From UBA2658 sp964617335 (GTDB taxonomy: Bacteria; Bacillota; Clostridia; Oscillospirales; Oscillospiraceae), in assembly GCA_964617335.1 (NCBI GenBank), contig CAZTXG010000010.1:1-45598 (forward strand): 45,598 bases of DNA, given 5' to 3'. The notes below the pieces were generated by a model, which saw nothing but the letters and a program-made list of their open reading frames with translations, was not told where the DNA came from and ran no database searches. Positions 33,801-40,875 of this stretch are shown here, piece by piece. A program made the position numbers and the translations under genes. Numbering within the stretch: the stretch's first letter is position 1; each line of letters begins with the position of its first letter.

Positions 33801-34242
33801 CGTCGGCATCTTTTAAAGGACGGGTGCAGCCGGGAATTGTAGGCACATTGCATCTTAAGGCCACGGCCTTTGCGTTTAGCTTGTCGCCCATCTGGTCCAA
33901 AACATCGGAAGACGGGCCGATAAACTTTATTCCCGCCTCCTCACAGGCACGGGCAAAGTCTGCGTTTTCGGATAAAAAGCCATAACCGGGGTGGATGGCG
34001 TCCACATTCCTTGCCTTTGCAAGGTTTATGATGGCGGGAATGTCTAAATAGGCCCCCAGAGGGCTTTTATTTTCCCCTATGAGGTAAGCCTCATCCGCTC
34101 GGGTGCGGAAAAGGGTAAGGGTGTCCTCATCTGAATATATCGCCACAGTGTTAATACCAAGATCGTAGCAGGCGCGGAAAATGCGGATGGCTATTTCACC
34201 GCGATTGGCTACAAGAATTTTTTTAAATTTTTTTTCGGCCAT
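30820..34242 (-). CDS. pyc: Pyruvate carboxylase
   Basis: A 1140-residue biotin enzyme that makes oxaloacetate from pyruvate, bicarbonate and ATP. The N-terminal biotin-carboxylase domain (about 1-450) has KILVANRGEIAIRIFRA, the ATP-grasp AAAGGGGRGMRR and EMNPRIQVEHTVTE. The carboxyltransferase domain (about 530-800) has DTTMRDAHQSLLSTRVRT, and the HLHTHDISG metal site. The biotinyl domain is at the C-terminus with AMKM and biotin lysine 1106. It is a single-chain form of normal length. It supplies C4 acids for amino-acid synthesis or succinate formation. Its promoter carries a palindromic operator. Confidence 0.97.
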   Translation of the reverse strand: MAEKKFKKILVANRGEIAIRIFRACYDLGINTVAIYSDEDTLTLFRTRADEAYLIGENKSPLGAYLDIPAIINLAKARNVDAIHPGYGFLSENADFARACEEAGIKFIGPSSDVLDQMGDKLNAKAVALRCNVPTIPGCTRPLKDADEALEKAQEFGFPVILKAAAGGGGRGMRRCDAPEEIGPAFELVQSEARKAFGNDDIFIEKFLVEPKHIEVQILADEHGNVYHLGERDCSLQRRYQKVVEFAPAFSVDEKVRERLHADAVKIAESVGYTNVGTVEFLVDKDGNHYFIEMNPRIQVEHTVTEMVTGIDIVRAQILIAQGEPLSTHLIGLNSQDDVKMNGYSIQCRVTTEDPSNNFAPDCGKITSYRTGGGLGVRLDGGCAGTGAIVSPYYDSLLVKVTCWDSTFEGCCRRSLRAINEVHVRGVKTNIPFVTNILHHRTFHEGRCHTKFIDDTPILFDLNYTRDRATRVLKYIAKIQVDNPDVNHQQYTPPRYPQVDYPAKPGLKQLLDSEGPEAVKKWVLEQKKVLITDTTMRDAHQSLLSTRVRTRDMDLGAEATAAILADCFSLEMWGGATFDVAYRYLHESPWERLDILRKKIPNVMFQMLLRGANAVGYANYPDNLIRAFVQEAAKGGIDVFRIFDSLNWIPGMEIAMDEVLKQNKICEAAICYTGDVLSSASDKYTLEYYVNMAKELEKRGAHTLAIKDMSGLLKPYAAKKLVTALKNEIGLPIHLHTHDISGNQVAAYLLAAEAGVDIVDVAISSMSSLTSQPSMNAVVAALEGTDRSTGLDLDELEKLTNYWADVRLRYSNFDGGIKYPVTEIYKYEIPGGQYTNLQPQVVSLGLGPRFEEVKEMYATVNAMLGDIVKVTPSSKMVGDLAIFMVQNDLTPENIVSRGEALTFPDSVVSYFKGMMGQPAWGFPEDLQRVVLKGEVPLTCRPGEILEPVDFDDVMEKISQFIENPSMRNVISWCFYPKVLEEFWAHRKEYGYLTRMGSHVFFNGMALGETNKISIEDGKTLVIKYLGLGDINEDGTRNVQFELNGMRREVAVADKNAITTAKQVVMADPEDKSQIGASIPGAVTKVEVKPGDTVKENQVIALVEAMKMETSVVARMDGTVDEVFVKAGQTVTAGELLVTIK

Positions 34243-34271
34243 TTTTAAGTCCTCGCTTTTATGGTCAGATT

Positions 34272-34348
34272 TTGCAAATTTGCAAGAAGCGGAGCCGAAA
34301 CTTGCAAATTTACATTATCATTATAAAGCTTGATTTAAATAAATACAA
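34272..34348 (-). promoter_or_regulatory. pyc promoter with TTGCAAATTTGCAA operators
   Basis: Minus-strand TTGTAT (34348-34343) and TATAAT (34325-34320), 17 bp apart. A perfect 14-bp palindrome TTGCAAATTTGCAA lies at 34272-34285, and a near copy TTGCAAATTTA at 34302-34312, about three helical turns apart. Both lie at or just after the predicted start site, where a repressor would act. The regulator is unknown. Confidence 0.55.
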
Positions 34349-34517
34349 GAGCTTTTAAGACCGCCGCAAGAATTTGGAATTTAAGCTAATAAAGCAGGCA
34401 AAAGGGAAAAGAAAACCGTCAAATATCATAAGGGCCTTATAGATGTTGTTGGATAAACCTAGGGCATTGTTATTAATATAGTATAAAAGCAGGGGAAAAC
34501 ATGGGAAAGGCCGGCTT

Positions 34518-34835
34518 TTAAAGCTTGGTTTTTTCATCAAATTGCCAGGTGAACCAAGGCCTTTTTTCCCGCCGGCCCCTCTTGTATTCTCCCGAAACCT
34601 CAACTAAAACTATATCTCCGCCTATCCTGCGAATGCACTCCCAAGGCAGAATATAGTCATCCTCCCGCCAGAACAAACCAAGAAACTTGCAGCGTCCAGG
34701 TACTATTAATGCCAAAACGCTGCCGGCTGCTATATTAATAATCACGTCGCTGACATAGCCGAGGCGCATACCGTCGCAGACGTTTACCACCTCCTTATAG
34801 CGAAAATCTTCGATTCGGCATTCCACTTTAAGCAC
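34518..34835 (-). CDS. ylmC: YlmC/YmxH-family PRC-barrel sporulation protein
   Basis: A 105-residue PRC-barrel protein of the YlmC/YmxH family. The core (residues about 1-85) includes CDGMRLGYVSDVIIN, IVPGRCKFLGLFWREDDYILPWECIRRIGGDIVLVEV; a basic tail follows. Members are usually 80-90 residues, so the tail is slightly long. The gene commonly lies just after sigG in spore-forming Firmicutes, and here it sits in that place, after the sigG 3' portion. Its role in sporulation is unclear. Seeing this conserved neighbour confirms that the adjacent fragment is sigG in its native location. Confidence 0.85.
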   Translation of the reverse strand: MLKVECRIEDFRYKEVVNVCDGMRLGYVSDVIINIAAGSVLALIVPGRCKFLGLFWREDDYILPWECIRRIGGDIVLVEVSGEYKRGRREKRPWFTWQFDEKTKL

Positions 34836-34874
34836 CTCCGGTAGAGTATTTGGCGGGTGCGCATGCCATAAAAA

Positions 34875-34905
34875 AAGCGCCCCTATAAGTTTACGCAGGG
34901 CGCTT
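34875..34905 (-). terminator. Terminator after sigG
   Basis: AAGCGCCC (34875-34882) pairs with GGGCGCTT (34898-34905), followed on the minus strand by a T run, about 60 bp after the sigG stop codon. Confidence 0.8.
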
Positions 34906-34962
34906 CTTGTCCTATTACAAAGGCGGTAAATTTTTTAGATATTTTACGCGCCTTTTATTATT

Positions 34963-35463
34963 TTATTCACAGCTTATGCTTTTTTTGATTTGTCCTATGG
35001 CGTTTTTCTCAAGACGGGAGACCTGTGCCTGACTTATGCCCACTTCGGCTGCAACCTCCATCTGGGTCTTTCCATCATAAAAACGAAGGGCGAGGATGCG
35101 CTTTTCCCGTGGGTCAAGAGCGGATATTGCCTCGGAAAGGCTTATCTGCTCAATCCATGAATCGTCGGTGTTTTGCCCGTCCCGTATCTGGTCCATAACG
35201 CAAAGGCTTTCGCTGCCATCGGTAAAAACCGGCTCATAGATGGAAACCGGCTCTGATATGGCATCCAGAGCAAAGTAGACATCCTGCCTTGTAATACCAA
35301 GCTCCTTGGCTATTTCCTCCATGCTAGGCTCCTGCTGACGCTCGGCGGTCAGCCGCTCTTTCACCTGGAGCACCTGATAGGCTGTGTCCCTCATGCTTCG
35401 GCTTACCCGCACAGAGCTGTTGTCCCGAAGATAGCGCCTGATTTCTCCTGCTATCATCGGCAT
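34963..35463 (-). CDS. sigG: SigG (forespore sigma factor), 3' portion of a split gene
   Basis: The C-terminal two thirds of sigma-G. From PMIAGEIRRYLRDN (end of region 2) through region 3 and region 4 (helix-turn-helix KTQMEVAAEVGISQAQVSRLEK) it matches SigG closely and ends normally, about 166 residues. About 90 residues are missing: regions 1.2 to 2.4 including core-polymerase binding and most of the -10 recognition helix. Homology stops at the codon for the proline (35460); upstream the frame reads unrelated sequence up to the recombinase gene at 35527. It cannot work alone. The 5' part is expected upstream of attachment-site DNA beyond the window. The position before ylmC shows it is the native locus. 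Confidence 0.88.
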   Translation of the reverse strand: MPMIAGEIRRYLRDNSSVRVSRSMRDTAYQVLQVKERLTAERQQEPSMEEIAKELGITRQDVYFALDAISEPVSIYEPVFTDGSESLCVMDQIRDGQNTDDSWIEQISLSEAISALDPREKRILALRFYDGKTQMEVAAEVGISQAQVSRLEKNAIGQIKKSISCE

Positions 35464-35528
35464 GACTGTCCGTTGTTGAAAAGGGGAAAAAAGTCGAGTT
35501 TCTCCAAAAAACAATGGCGAAGAAACTC
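35464..35528. other. Putative recombination (att) junction in sigG
   Basis: The interval between the end of SigG homology and the recombinase stop codon. It contains an inverted repeat GAGTTTCT (35496-35503) with AGAAACTC (35521-35528) that overlaps the recombinase stop codon. On the minus strand it is followed by GACTTTTTT, so it could also be a terminator. Serine recombinases usually act at sites next to their gene. The crossover point should lie within about 35461-35495, but I cannot fix the core dinucleotide without the other junction. Confidence 0.45.
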
Positions 35529-36933
35529 AAACTCTGTATTCAATTGTGACTTTTCCGTGGGTTATGGTGATTTTTTCGATAACAGAGGCGATAACCCCCC
35601 GCTTTTCCTGAATGCTCAAATAGTCCCAAGTTTTAGATAAACTGCCAAGGCGCTCTTTTGCGGCTTTAAGGTTTTCACTCCAAAGCCCTTTTTCACGCTC
35701 CTCGGCAGCCTTTTTTTCAAGCTCTTTTATTTCATCTGTCAGTTCCTCAATGCTTGCCAAAAGAACACGGTTCCCCCCTTCTGCATAAAGCTCGTAAAGA
35801 CGGCGAAGCCTCGTTTCCAGAGTTTTAATTTTACGCTCCAAGGTTTCAGAAACAGACATAAGGGCCTCGCCGGAGACAGGCTGAATTTCCTGAGCGGTCA
35901 TGGAAAACAGGTCAGATATAACGGTTTTTTCAATATCCTCCGACCAAAGCCTTTCGTTGTCGCAGTTGGGGTCACGAACGAGATAGGGTTTTGAAATCTG
36001 CTGGGAATAGCAAACAAGCTTTACCCCTGCCTTGCCCCACTTTTGATAGCGCATTTTCGCCCCGCAGACTCCGCAGTATATAAGGCCGGTTAAAAGATGT
36101 GAGGTTTTTGAAACCAAGCGCCTTTCTGACCTTTGAGTCTGCATGGCCATGGCCTTATCAAAAACTTCCCTTGAAACTATAGGCTCATGGAGCCCCTTGT
36201 ATTCCCTGCCCTTATATTCGATAAGCCCTATATTGGTTTTGCGGTTTAAAATTTGTGAGGCCAGCTTTTCGTATTTTAAGCCCAGTCTGTTGGCTATATT
36301 TTGCAGGGAATAGCCCTTGAGATAAAGATCATATATCTGCCTGACAATATCGGCATCGTTGTTAGGCACAAGTATGCCCTTTTCCTGATTATAGTCATAG
36401 CCGAAGGGGGTGCCTCCGCCCCCCGGCCAAAAGCCTGCCTCAACACGCTTTTGCATACCGCTGCGGGTGCGCTCGAAAATGTTTTCCCGCTCTAGCTGGG
36501 CAAAAACAGAAAGTATGCCCACAACAGCCCGTCCAAAGGCTGTGGAGGTGTTAAAACTCTCCTGAATGGAGATAAAAGCAATATTGTTTGGAAGAAAAAC
36601 ATCTTCTATAAGAAAAAGCGTGTCCTTTTGGGAGCGGCTTAAACGGTCAAGCTTATACACGCAAATGTGGGTAAGTTTTTTCTCCTTAGCATTTTTTATA
36701 AGCTTTTCCATGGCAGGGCGCTGGAGGCTGGCGCCGGAAAACCCATCGTCTACATAGAGCTTATAGCTTACAATACCGTCCATGGTTTTTGTATAGGCTA
36801 TAAGCCTTTCCTTTTGGATTTCAACGGAATAGCCCTCCTCCGCCTGACGGTCTGTGGAAACACGAATGTAAAGAGCCACGGAAAGGTTTCCGCCTTTATC
36901 CGTGGCTGTCTTATGCATCTTTGACTTTGACAT
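35527..36933 (-). CDS. Large serine recombinase
   Basis: A 468-residue site-specific recombinase. The N-terminal resolvase domain has YIRVSTDRQ with nucleophile Ser26, and KLDRLSRSQKD and the AQLERE helix. The 'recombinase' DNA-binding domain follows (GGTPFGYDY, about 180). A zinc ribbon starts with GLIYCGVCGAKM (about 295) and later cysteines, then a coiled-coil region (about 365-440). This is the type that integrates or excises phages, conjugative elements and the sigK skin element. Its 3' end abuts the break in sigG, and both genes point the same way. It starts 17 bp after a 73-codon ORF, so the two are probably co-transcribed. Confidence 0.95.
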   Translation of the reverse strand: MSKSKMHKTATDKGGNLSVALYIRVSTDRQAEEGYSVEIQKERLIAYTKTMDGIVSYKLYVDDGFSGASLQRPAMEKLIKNAKEKKLTHICVYKLDRLSRSQKDTLFLIEDVFLPNNIAFISIQESFNTSTAFGRAVVGILSVFAQLERENIFERTRSGMQKRVEAGFWPGGGGTPFGYDYNQEKGILVPNNDADIVRQIYDLYLKGYSLQNIANRLGLKYEKLASQILNRKTNIGLIEYKGREYKGLHEPIVSREVFDKAMAMQTQRSERRLVSKTSHLLTGLIYCGVCGAKMRYQKWGKAGVKLVCYSQQISKPYLVRDPNCDNERLWSEDIEKTVISDLFSMTAQEIQPVSGEALMSVSETLERKIKTLETRLRRLYELYAEGGNRVLLASIEELTDEIKELEKKAAEEREKGLWSENLKAAKERLGSLSKTWDYLSIQEKRGVIASVIEKITITHGKVTIEYRV

Positions 36934-36950
36934 GAGCCATCACACCGCCT

Positions 36951-37172
36951 TTATGACGTGATTATGCCGTCTGAATAAATGCCGTCAGAAGCTTCGAAAA
37001 TCGGAGCAATTCGCTCTGCCGCCCCTCCGACAACCCTCTCTATGGTGGAGTTTGTAAAATTAAGCCTTGAAAGCTCTGCCTCAGAAAGCTCGTTTCCGTC
37101 TTTGTCACAGCGTATAAACAAAAGCTCTCCGGAGCCTATGGTTCTGCTCAGGGCGTTTTTCATATAATCCAT
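36951..37172 (-). CDS. Small protein upstream of the recombinase, possible directionality factor
   Basis: A 73-residue protein I do not recognise. It starts MDYMKNAL after a GGAGG site; the second Met at residue 4 is the alternative start. It is of mixed charge, contains IRCDKDGNELSEAELSRL and a hydrophobic middle, and has no membrane helix. It ends 17 bp before the recombinase ATG, so the two form one operon. Small proteins encoded beside serine recombinases are often recombination directionality factors, which trigger excision. That role is only inferred from position and size. A perfect palindrome covers its promoter. Confidence 0.65.
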   Translation of the reverse strand: MDYMKNALSRTIGSGELLFIRCDKDGNELSEAELSRLNFTNSTIERVVGGAAERIAPIFEASDGIYSDGIITS

Positions 37173-37184
37173 AATAACCTCCGC

Positions 37185-37228
37185 AATAATTAAAAAATCT
37201 TATACTTTAATTATTACCGTATATACAA
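37185..37228 (-). promoter_or_regulatory. Promoter and palindromic operator of the recombinase operon
   Basis: Minus-strand TTGTAT (37228-37223) and TATAAG (37204-37199), 18-bp spacer. A perfect inverted repeat AATAATTAAA (37185-37194) with TTTAATTATT (37206-37215) covers the -10 region, as expected for tight repression. I see no clear SigE, SigF, SigG or SigK motif, which would have been expected for sporulation-timed excision. Confidence 0.5.
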
Positions 37229-37299
37229 AGATTAAACTTACCAGAGAAAAAAATAAGCCGCAAACATCCAAGATAACCCCCCCAAGACTTTGCAAACTC

Positions 37300-37344
37300 A
37301 CATTTCTTCTGTACTTTCATATTATACTTATAGTTGCACTATAA
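37300..37344 (+). promoter_or_regulatory. SigK-type promoter and palindrome of katA
   Basis: AC at 37300-37301, a 16-bp spacer, then CATATTATA at 37318-37326: an exact match to AC-N16-CATANNNTA, the SigK pattern. A perfect palindrome TTATAGT-N3-ACTATAA (37328-37344) lies over the predicted start site. It resembles a PerR box but with a 3-base centre instead of one. A SigA -10 (TATACT, 37324-37329) overlaps, but no good -35 accompanies it. Confidence 0.5.
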
Positions 37345-37359
37345 ATAAGGAGCGGTTCT

Positions 37360-38916
37360 ATGAATAAATATGGAAGCGGAAGATGGCAGCCGGGGACAGC
37401 CCAGACCCCTCGGCAAGCTACGGGGATAAAAACACCTGCCGCAGCTAATCAAAAAACCGGAGAAGCTCCGGTTGCGGATAAAATATATTTTATGACAGAC
37501 AGCTTTGGCCGCCCCGTGCCAAACGACCAAAACTCACTGACTGTGGGCAGAGACGGCAGCGTTTTGCTTACCGATATACATCTTGTAGATAAACTGGCGC
37601 ATTTTGACAGGGAGCGCATACCTGAAAGAGTTGTTCATGCCAAGGGGGCAGGGGCCATGGGCTATTTTACCGCCTATAAAAGCATGGCTGAATACACCTC
37701 GGCGGATTTTCTTCAGACTGCAGGCAGAAAAACCCCCGTACTGGTGCGCTTTTCAACAGTTATAGGTGGCAGCGGCTCGGCAGATACCGTGAGGGACCCT
37801 CGGGGCTTTGCCACAAAGTTTTATACAAGGCAGGGCATATATGACCTTGTGGGAAACGACCTTCCTGTGTTTTTTATAAGAGATGCCATAAGGTTTCCCG
37901 ATGTTATACATTCCCTAAAACCCTCTCCCGACAGCAATCTAAAGATTTCGGAGCGGTTTTGGGACTTTTATTCCCTGACTCCTGAGGCAACACATATGAT
38001 AACCTGGCTGTATAGCGATAGGGGAACTATAAAAGACTACCGGAAAATAGACGGCTTCGGTGTTAACACATATATCTGGGTTAATAACAAAAGCCAGAGG
38101 CATCTTGTAAAATTCCATTGGAAAACCCAGCAGGGTCTGGAGACAATAGACCGCTTTGAGGCGGAAAGCCTTGCAGGAAGTGACCCTGACATTGCCGTTA
38201 GAAATCTTTATGAGGCCATAAAACGGGGTGACTATCCGAAGTATGAGCTTTGTGTCCAGCTTATGAAGCCGGAGGAGGGAGAAAAGCTTCCCTTTGACCC
38301 CTTGGATAATACAAAAACCTGGCCTGAAACGGACTTTCCTCTGCTGCCTGTGGGGCTTATGACCTTGGATAAAAACCCTGAAAGCTTTTTTGCCCAGATA
38401 GAGCAGGCGGCTTTTTGTCCGGCAAATATTGTGCCGGGGGTGGAGCTTTCCAGCGATAAAATGCTTCAAGGCAGGGCCTTTTCCTATAACGACACCCAGC
38501 GCCACCGTTTGGGGGCAAACTTTATGCAGCTGCCTTCAAACAGGTCAATCTCACCGGTTTTGAACAACCAGCGGGGCGGAGATATGGCCTATGAATTTAA
38601 TCCTTCCCCCATAGACTATTCCCCTAACAGCCTTGCAGGAAATGTACCTTTGCCGGCCCCTGTTGCTGTTCCAAAGCCAATGTATGAAAAGGGGGAAATA
38701 ATACGGGAGAGCATAGAGCGCACAGATGACTTTACTCAAGCCGGAGAGCGCTATCGCTCTTTTAGCGAGGCCGAGAAGGAAAATTTGTATGATAACATTG
38801 CCGTGGAGCTTGTGACCTGTAAGAGGGATATAATACAAAGGGTTCTTGGATATTTTGAAAAAGCGGATAAAAACTTTGCCCAAGGCGTCAAAAGGACAAT
38901 GGAAAAATATAAATAG
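37360..38916 (+). CDS. katA: Heme catalase with N-terminal extension
   Basis: A 518-residue monofunctional heme catalase that breaks hydrogen peroxide to water and oxygen. The distal His93 is in RVVHAKGAGAMGYF, the distal Asn in VGNDLPVFFIRD (about 167), and the proximal heme Tyr in RAFSYNDTQRHRLG (about 370). The catalytic core is complete. About 38 extra residues, rich in Pro, Gly, Gln and Ala, precede the usual catalase start. A GGAGCGG site precedes the ATG. A SigK-like promoter suggests mother-cell expression and perhaps location in the spore coat; the extension could be a targeting tail. That is inference. Confidence 0.95.
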   Translation: MNKYGSGRWQPGTAQTPRQATGIKTPAAANQKTGEAPVADKIYFMTDSFGRPVPNDQNSLTVGRDGSVLLTDIHLVDKLAHFDRERIPERVVHAKGAGAMGYFTAYKSMAEYTSADFLQTAGRKTPVLVRFSTVIGGSGSADTVRDPRGFATKFYTRQGIYDLVGNDLPVFFIRDAIRFPDVIHSLKPSPDSNLKISERFWDFYSLTPEATHMITWLYSDRGTIKDYRKIDGFGVNTYIWVNNKSQRHLVKFHWKTQQGLETIDRFEAESLAGSDPDIAVRNLYEAIKRGDYPKYELCVQLMKPEEGEKLPFDPLDNTKTWPETDFPLLPVGLMTLDKNPESFFAQIEQAAFCPANIVPGVELSSDKMLQGRAFSYNDTQRHRLGANFMQLPSNRSISPVLNNQRGGDMAYEFNPSPIDYSPNSLAGNVPLPAPVAVPKPMYEKGEIIRESIERTDDFTQAGERYRSFSEAEKENLYDNIAVELVTCKRDIIQRVLGYFEKADKNFAQGVKRTMEKYK

Positions 38917-38949
38917 GGCTAAAGAATGGGAATATAAAAGCAAATAAAA

Positions 38950-38977
38950 AAGGGCGGAGATTTAAATCTCCGCCCTT
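38950..38977. terminator. Bidirectional terminator
   Basis: A perfect 14-bp stem with no separate loop bases (38950-38963 with 38964-38977), with A-rich flank on the left, between the convergent katA and heptad-repeat genes. Confidence 0.8.
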
Positions 38978-38998
38978 AAAGGTCTTTTATAAAAACGC

Positions 38999-40537
38999 TT
39001 ACTCAGCAGTAAGAAGAGCTACGAGGGCGTTTTTGTATTTCATAATGGCAATAACGAAAAGCAGTGCGAATACCGCAAGAGCGGCTATGGCCACAAACTG
39101 CAGCGTGAATGCCTGATATCCGTCCATAGCGCCGTAGACATTGGCAGCAACAGCGGCGACAAGTGCGAGAACACCAAGGATAACTCCGCCCTTGATTTTG
39201 CCAACGCTGGGCATCTTAGCAGCGCCCGAGCCGAGGATTCCGGCAACAATTGCGATAAGAGCGGCAACAGCAGCGATTATGTAAAGGTAAAGTCTGCCCA
39301 TAAGCTCTTTGGTTGTTTTGACGGTTGCGTCATCAACAGCTTCCAGAGCGGCGGGAATAAGCTCCATTCCGCCGTCAACCTTTGCCTTTACATCGGAGTT
39401 TGAAAGAAGGGTGTCGTATCCGGCCTCGACCTTGGCTTCACCGTCTTCAAACTCTTCAAGCTTTGCCTTACCTTCGGAAAGCTGAGTTTCTGCATCGGCA
39501 AGCATTTCTTCGGCCTCTGCAAGCTGAATTGCAGCGGCGTCAAGCTTTGCCTTGCCGGCTTCATACTCGGCTATCTTGGCCTGACCGGCTTCGTATTCGT
39601 CAAGCTTTGCCTTGCCTTCTGCAAGCTGCTTTTCAGCGGCAGCAAGCTTTGCCGCACCTGCGTCGAGCTGGGGCTTGCCTGCGTCAAGCTGGGCCTTGGC
39701 GGGGTCAAGCTGCTGAGCTTTGACTGTTGCAAGCTGAGTCTTAGCAGCATCAAGGGTGGCCTTGCTGGTTTCATACTCGGCTACCTTGGCCTGACCTGCT
39801 TCGTACTCGTCAAGCTGGGCCTTTGCAGCTGCAAGCTCGGCTTCCTTCTGTGCCAAAAGGTCCCCTGTTAGCAGGCCTGCTGCCTTTGCAGCCTCAAGCT
39901 GAGTTTTTCCAGCCTCATAAGCTACCTTGCCTGCCTCATAGGCGGCTTTTTTCTCAGCAAGCATTACCTTGCCTGCCTCATAGGCGGGTGTGGCAGCCTC
40001 AAGCTGCTTTAAACCGGCTTCATACTGGGCAAGACCTGCGTTGTATGTTGCAAGACCTTCATTGTATGCGGCAAGACCTGCATCATAAGTGGCCTTGCTT
40101 TTTGCATACTCGGCCTTACCTGCCTGATACTCGGCCATGCCGGCAGCATAGGTCTGCTTGCCTGCCTGATAGGTGGCGGCGTTTTGGGCAAGAGTTACCT
40201 TGCCTTCTTCATAGGCTGTGGTCATGGCAGAAAGAGTTCCCATACCGGCGTCATACTCTGCCTTGCCTTCTTCATAGGCTTTTTTGCCTTCTTCATAGGC
40301 CTTCATGCCTTCTTCGTAGGTGACAAGACCTTCCTCATAGGTGCTTCGCATTGATTCAAGAGTGTCTACGCCGTCTTCTAGAGTGTGGATTGCTTCAAGA
40401 GTTTCTGCTTTTTCAGCTTCTTTCTTCTTTTTTGTATCGTTGACATCAACTAATCCCAAAGCGCTGGCAACGATTGCAAACAGACTTACCAAAATCATAA
40501 GTATGCTGCAAACCTTAAGCATTTTCTGCCCCTTCAT
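38999..40537 (-). CDS. Membrane protein with a long tyrosine-heptad coiled coil
   Basis: A 512-residue protein. Helix 1 (residues about 5-28) is followed by about 360 residues of heptad repeats, then three membrane helices (about 412-510). Early heptads read YEEGKxx or YxAGKxx, with Tyr at the first and Gly at the fourth position; later ones shift to LDAGxx/LAxAxx. Its ends and helix framework match the 146-residue protein at 17876-18316, with the coiled coil inserted between helices 1 and 2. YhgE/Pip-type surface proteins carry similar heptads, but this protein lacks their other domains. It may build a surface rod or bind a partner; the function is unknown. A GGGAGG site precedes ATG 40537. 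Confidence 0.75.
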   Translation of the reverse strand: MKGQKMLKVCSILMILVSLFAIVASALGLVDVNDTKKKKEAEKAETLEAIHTLEDGVDTLESMRSTYEEGLVTYEEGMKAYEEGKKAYEEGKAEYDAGMGTLSAMTTAYEEGKVTLAQNAATYQAGKQTYAAGMAEYQAGKAEYAKSKATYDAGLAAYNEGLATYNAGLAQYEAGLKQLEAATPAYEAGKVMLAEKKAAYEAGKVAYEAGKTQLEAAKAAGLLTGDLLAQKEAELAAAKAQLDEYEAGQAKVAEYETSKATLDAAKTQLATVKAQQLDPAKAQLDAGKPQLDAGAAKLAAAEKQLAEGKAKLDEYEAGQAKIAEYEAGKAKLDAAAIQLAEAEEMLADAETQLSEGKAKLEEFEDGEAKVEAGYDTLLSNSDVKAKVDGGMELIPAALEAVDDATVKTTKELMGRLYLYIIAAVAALIAIVAGILGSGAAKMPSVGKIKGGVILGVLALVAAVAANVYGAMDGYQAFTLQFVAIAALAVFALLFVIAIMKYKNALVALLTAE

Positions 40538-40757
40538 GTTTAATCCTCCCAAAAGTTTTTTTAACGGGTATTGCGTTGCTTAATTAGTCTTCTCTCTCAT
40601 AATATATATAACACTTAGTAAGTATATATGAGGCTTAGCCAAAACGCAAGCAAAAAACCTCAAATTTTTCAAAATATATGTAAAGTATGACGAGTTTTTG
40701 TGGATTTTGCCAGACAGACAGGGAAAATGCAATAAGGAAGAAAGGAAAGAAAAACAG

Positions 40758-40829
40758 CGGTCAAGAGAATATAGGCAAGGCGGAAAAGAGGAAAGGTTTC
40801 TTGACCGTGAAACTGCGATGTGGTAAGAT
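40758..40829 (+). promoter_or_regulatory. Promoter with inverted repeat for the dehydratase-like gene
   Basis: TTGACC (40801-40806) and TAAGAT (40824-40829) with a 17-bp spacer. A perfect 9-bp inverted repeat CGGTCAAGA (40758-40766) with TCTTGACCG (40799-40807) overlaps the -35 box. The frame upstream of ATG 40876 is open but lies in this promoter region and is unlikely to be coding. Confidence 0.5.
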
Positions 40830-40875
40830 TGGTCTGCCGGAACAGAAAAAACGCTCTGTGAGCGGGGAGGGCAAT

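Noticed and set aside
35464..35514. Extra N-terminal residues of the sigG fragment from a TTG at 35514
   Set aside because: They are not SigG-like, have no ribosome-binding site, and fall in the junction between recombinase and sigG.
39382..40323. Several plus-strand open frames with repeats
   Set aside because: They are shadows of the heptad-repeat protein on the minus strand; the repeats come from its YEAGK-type codons.
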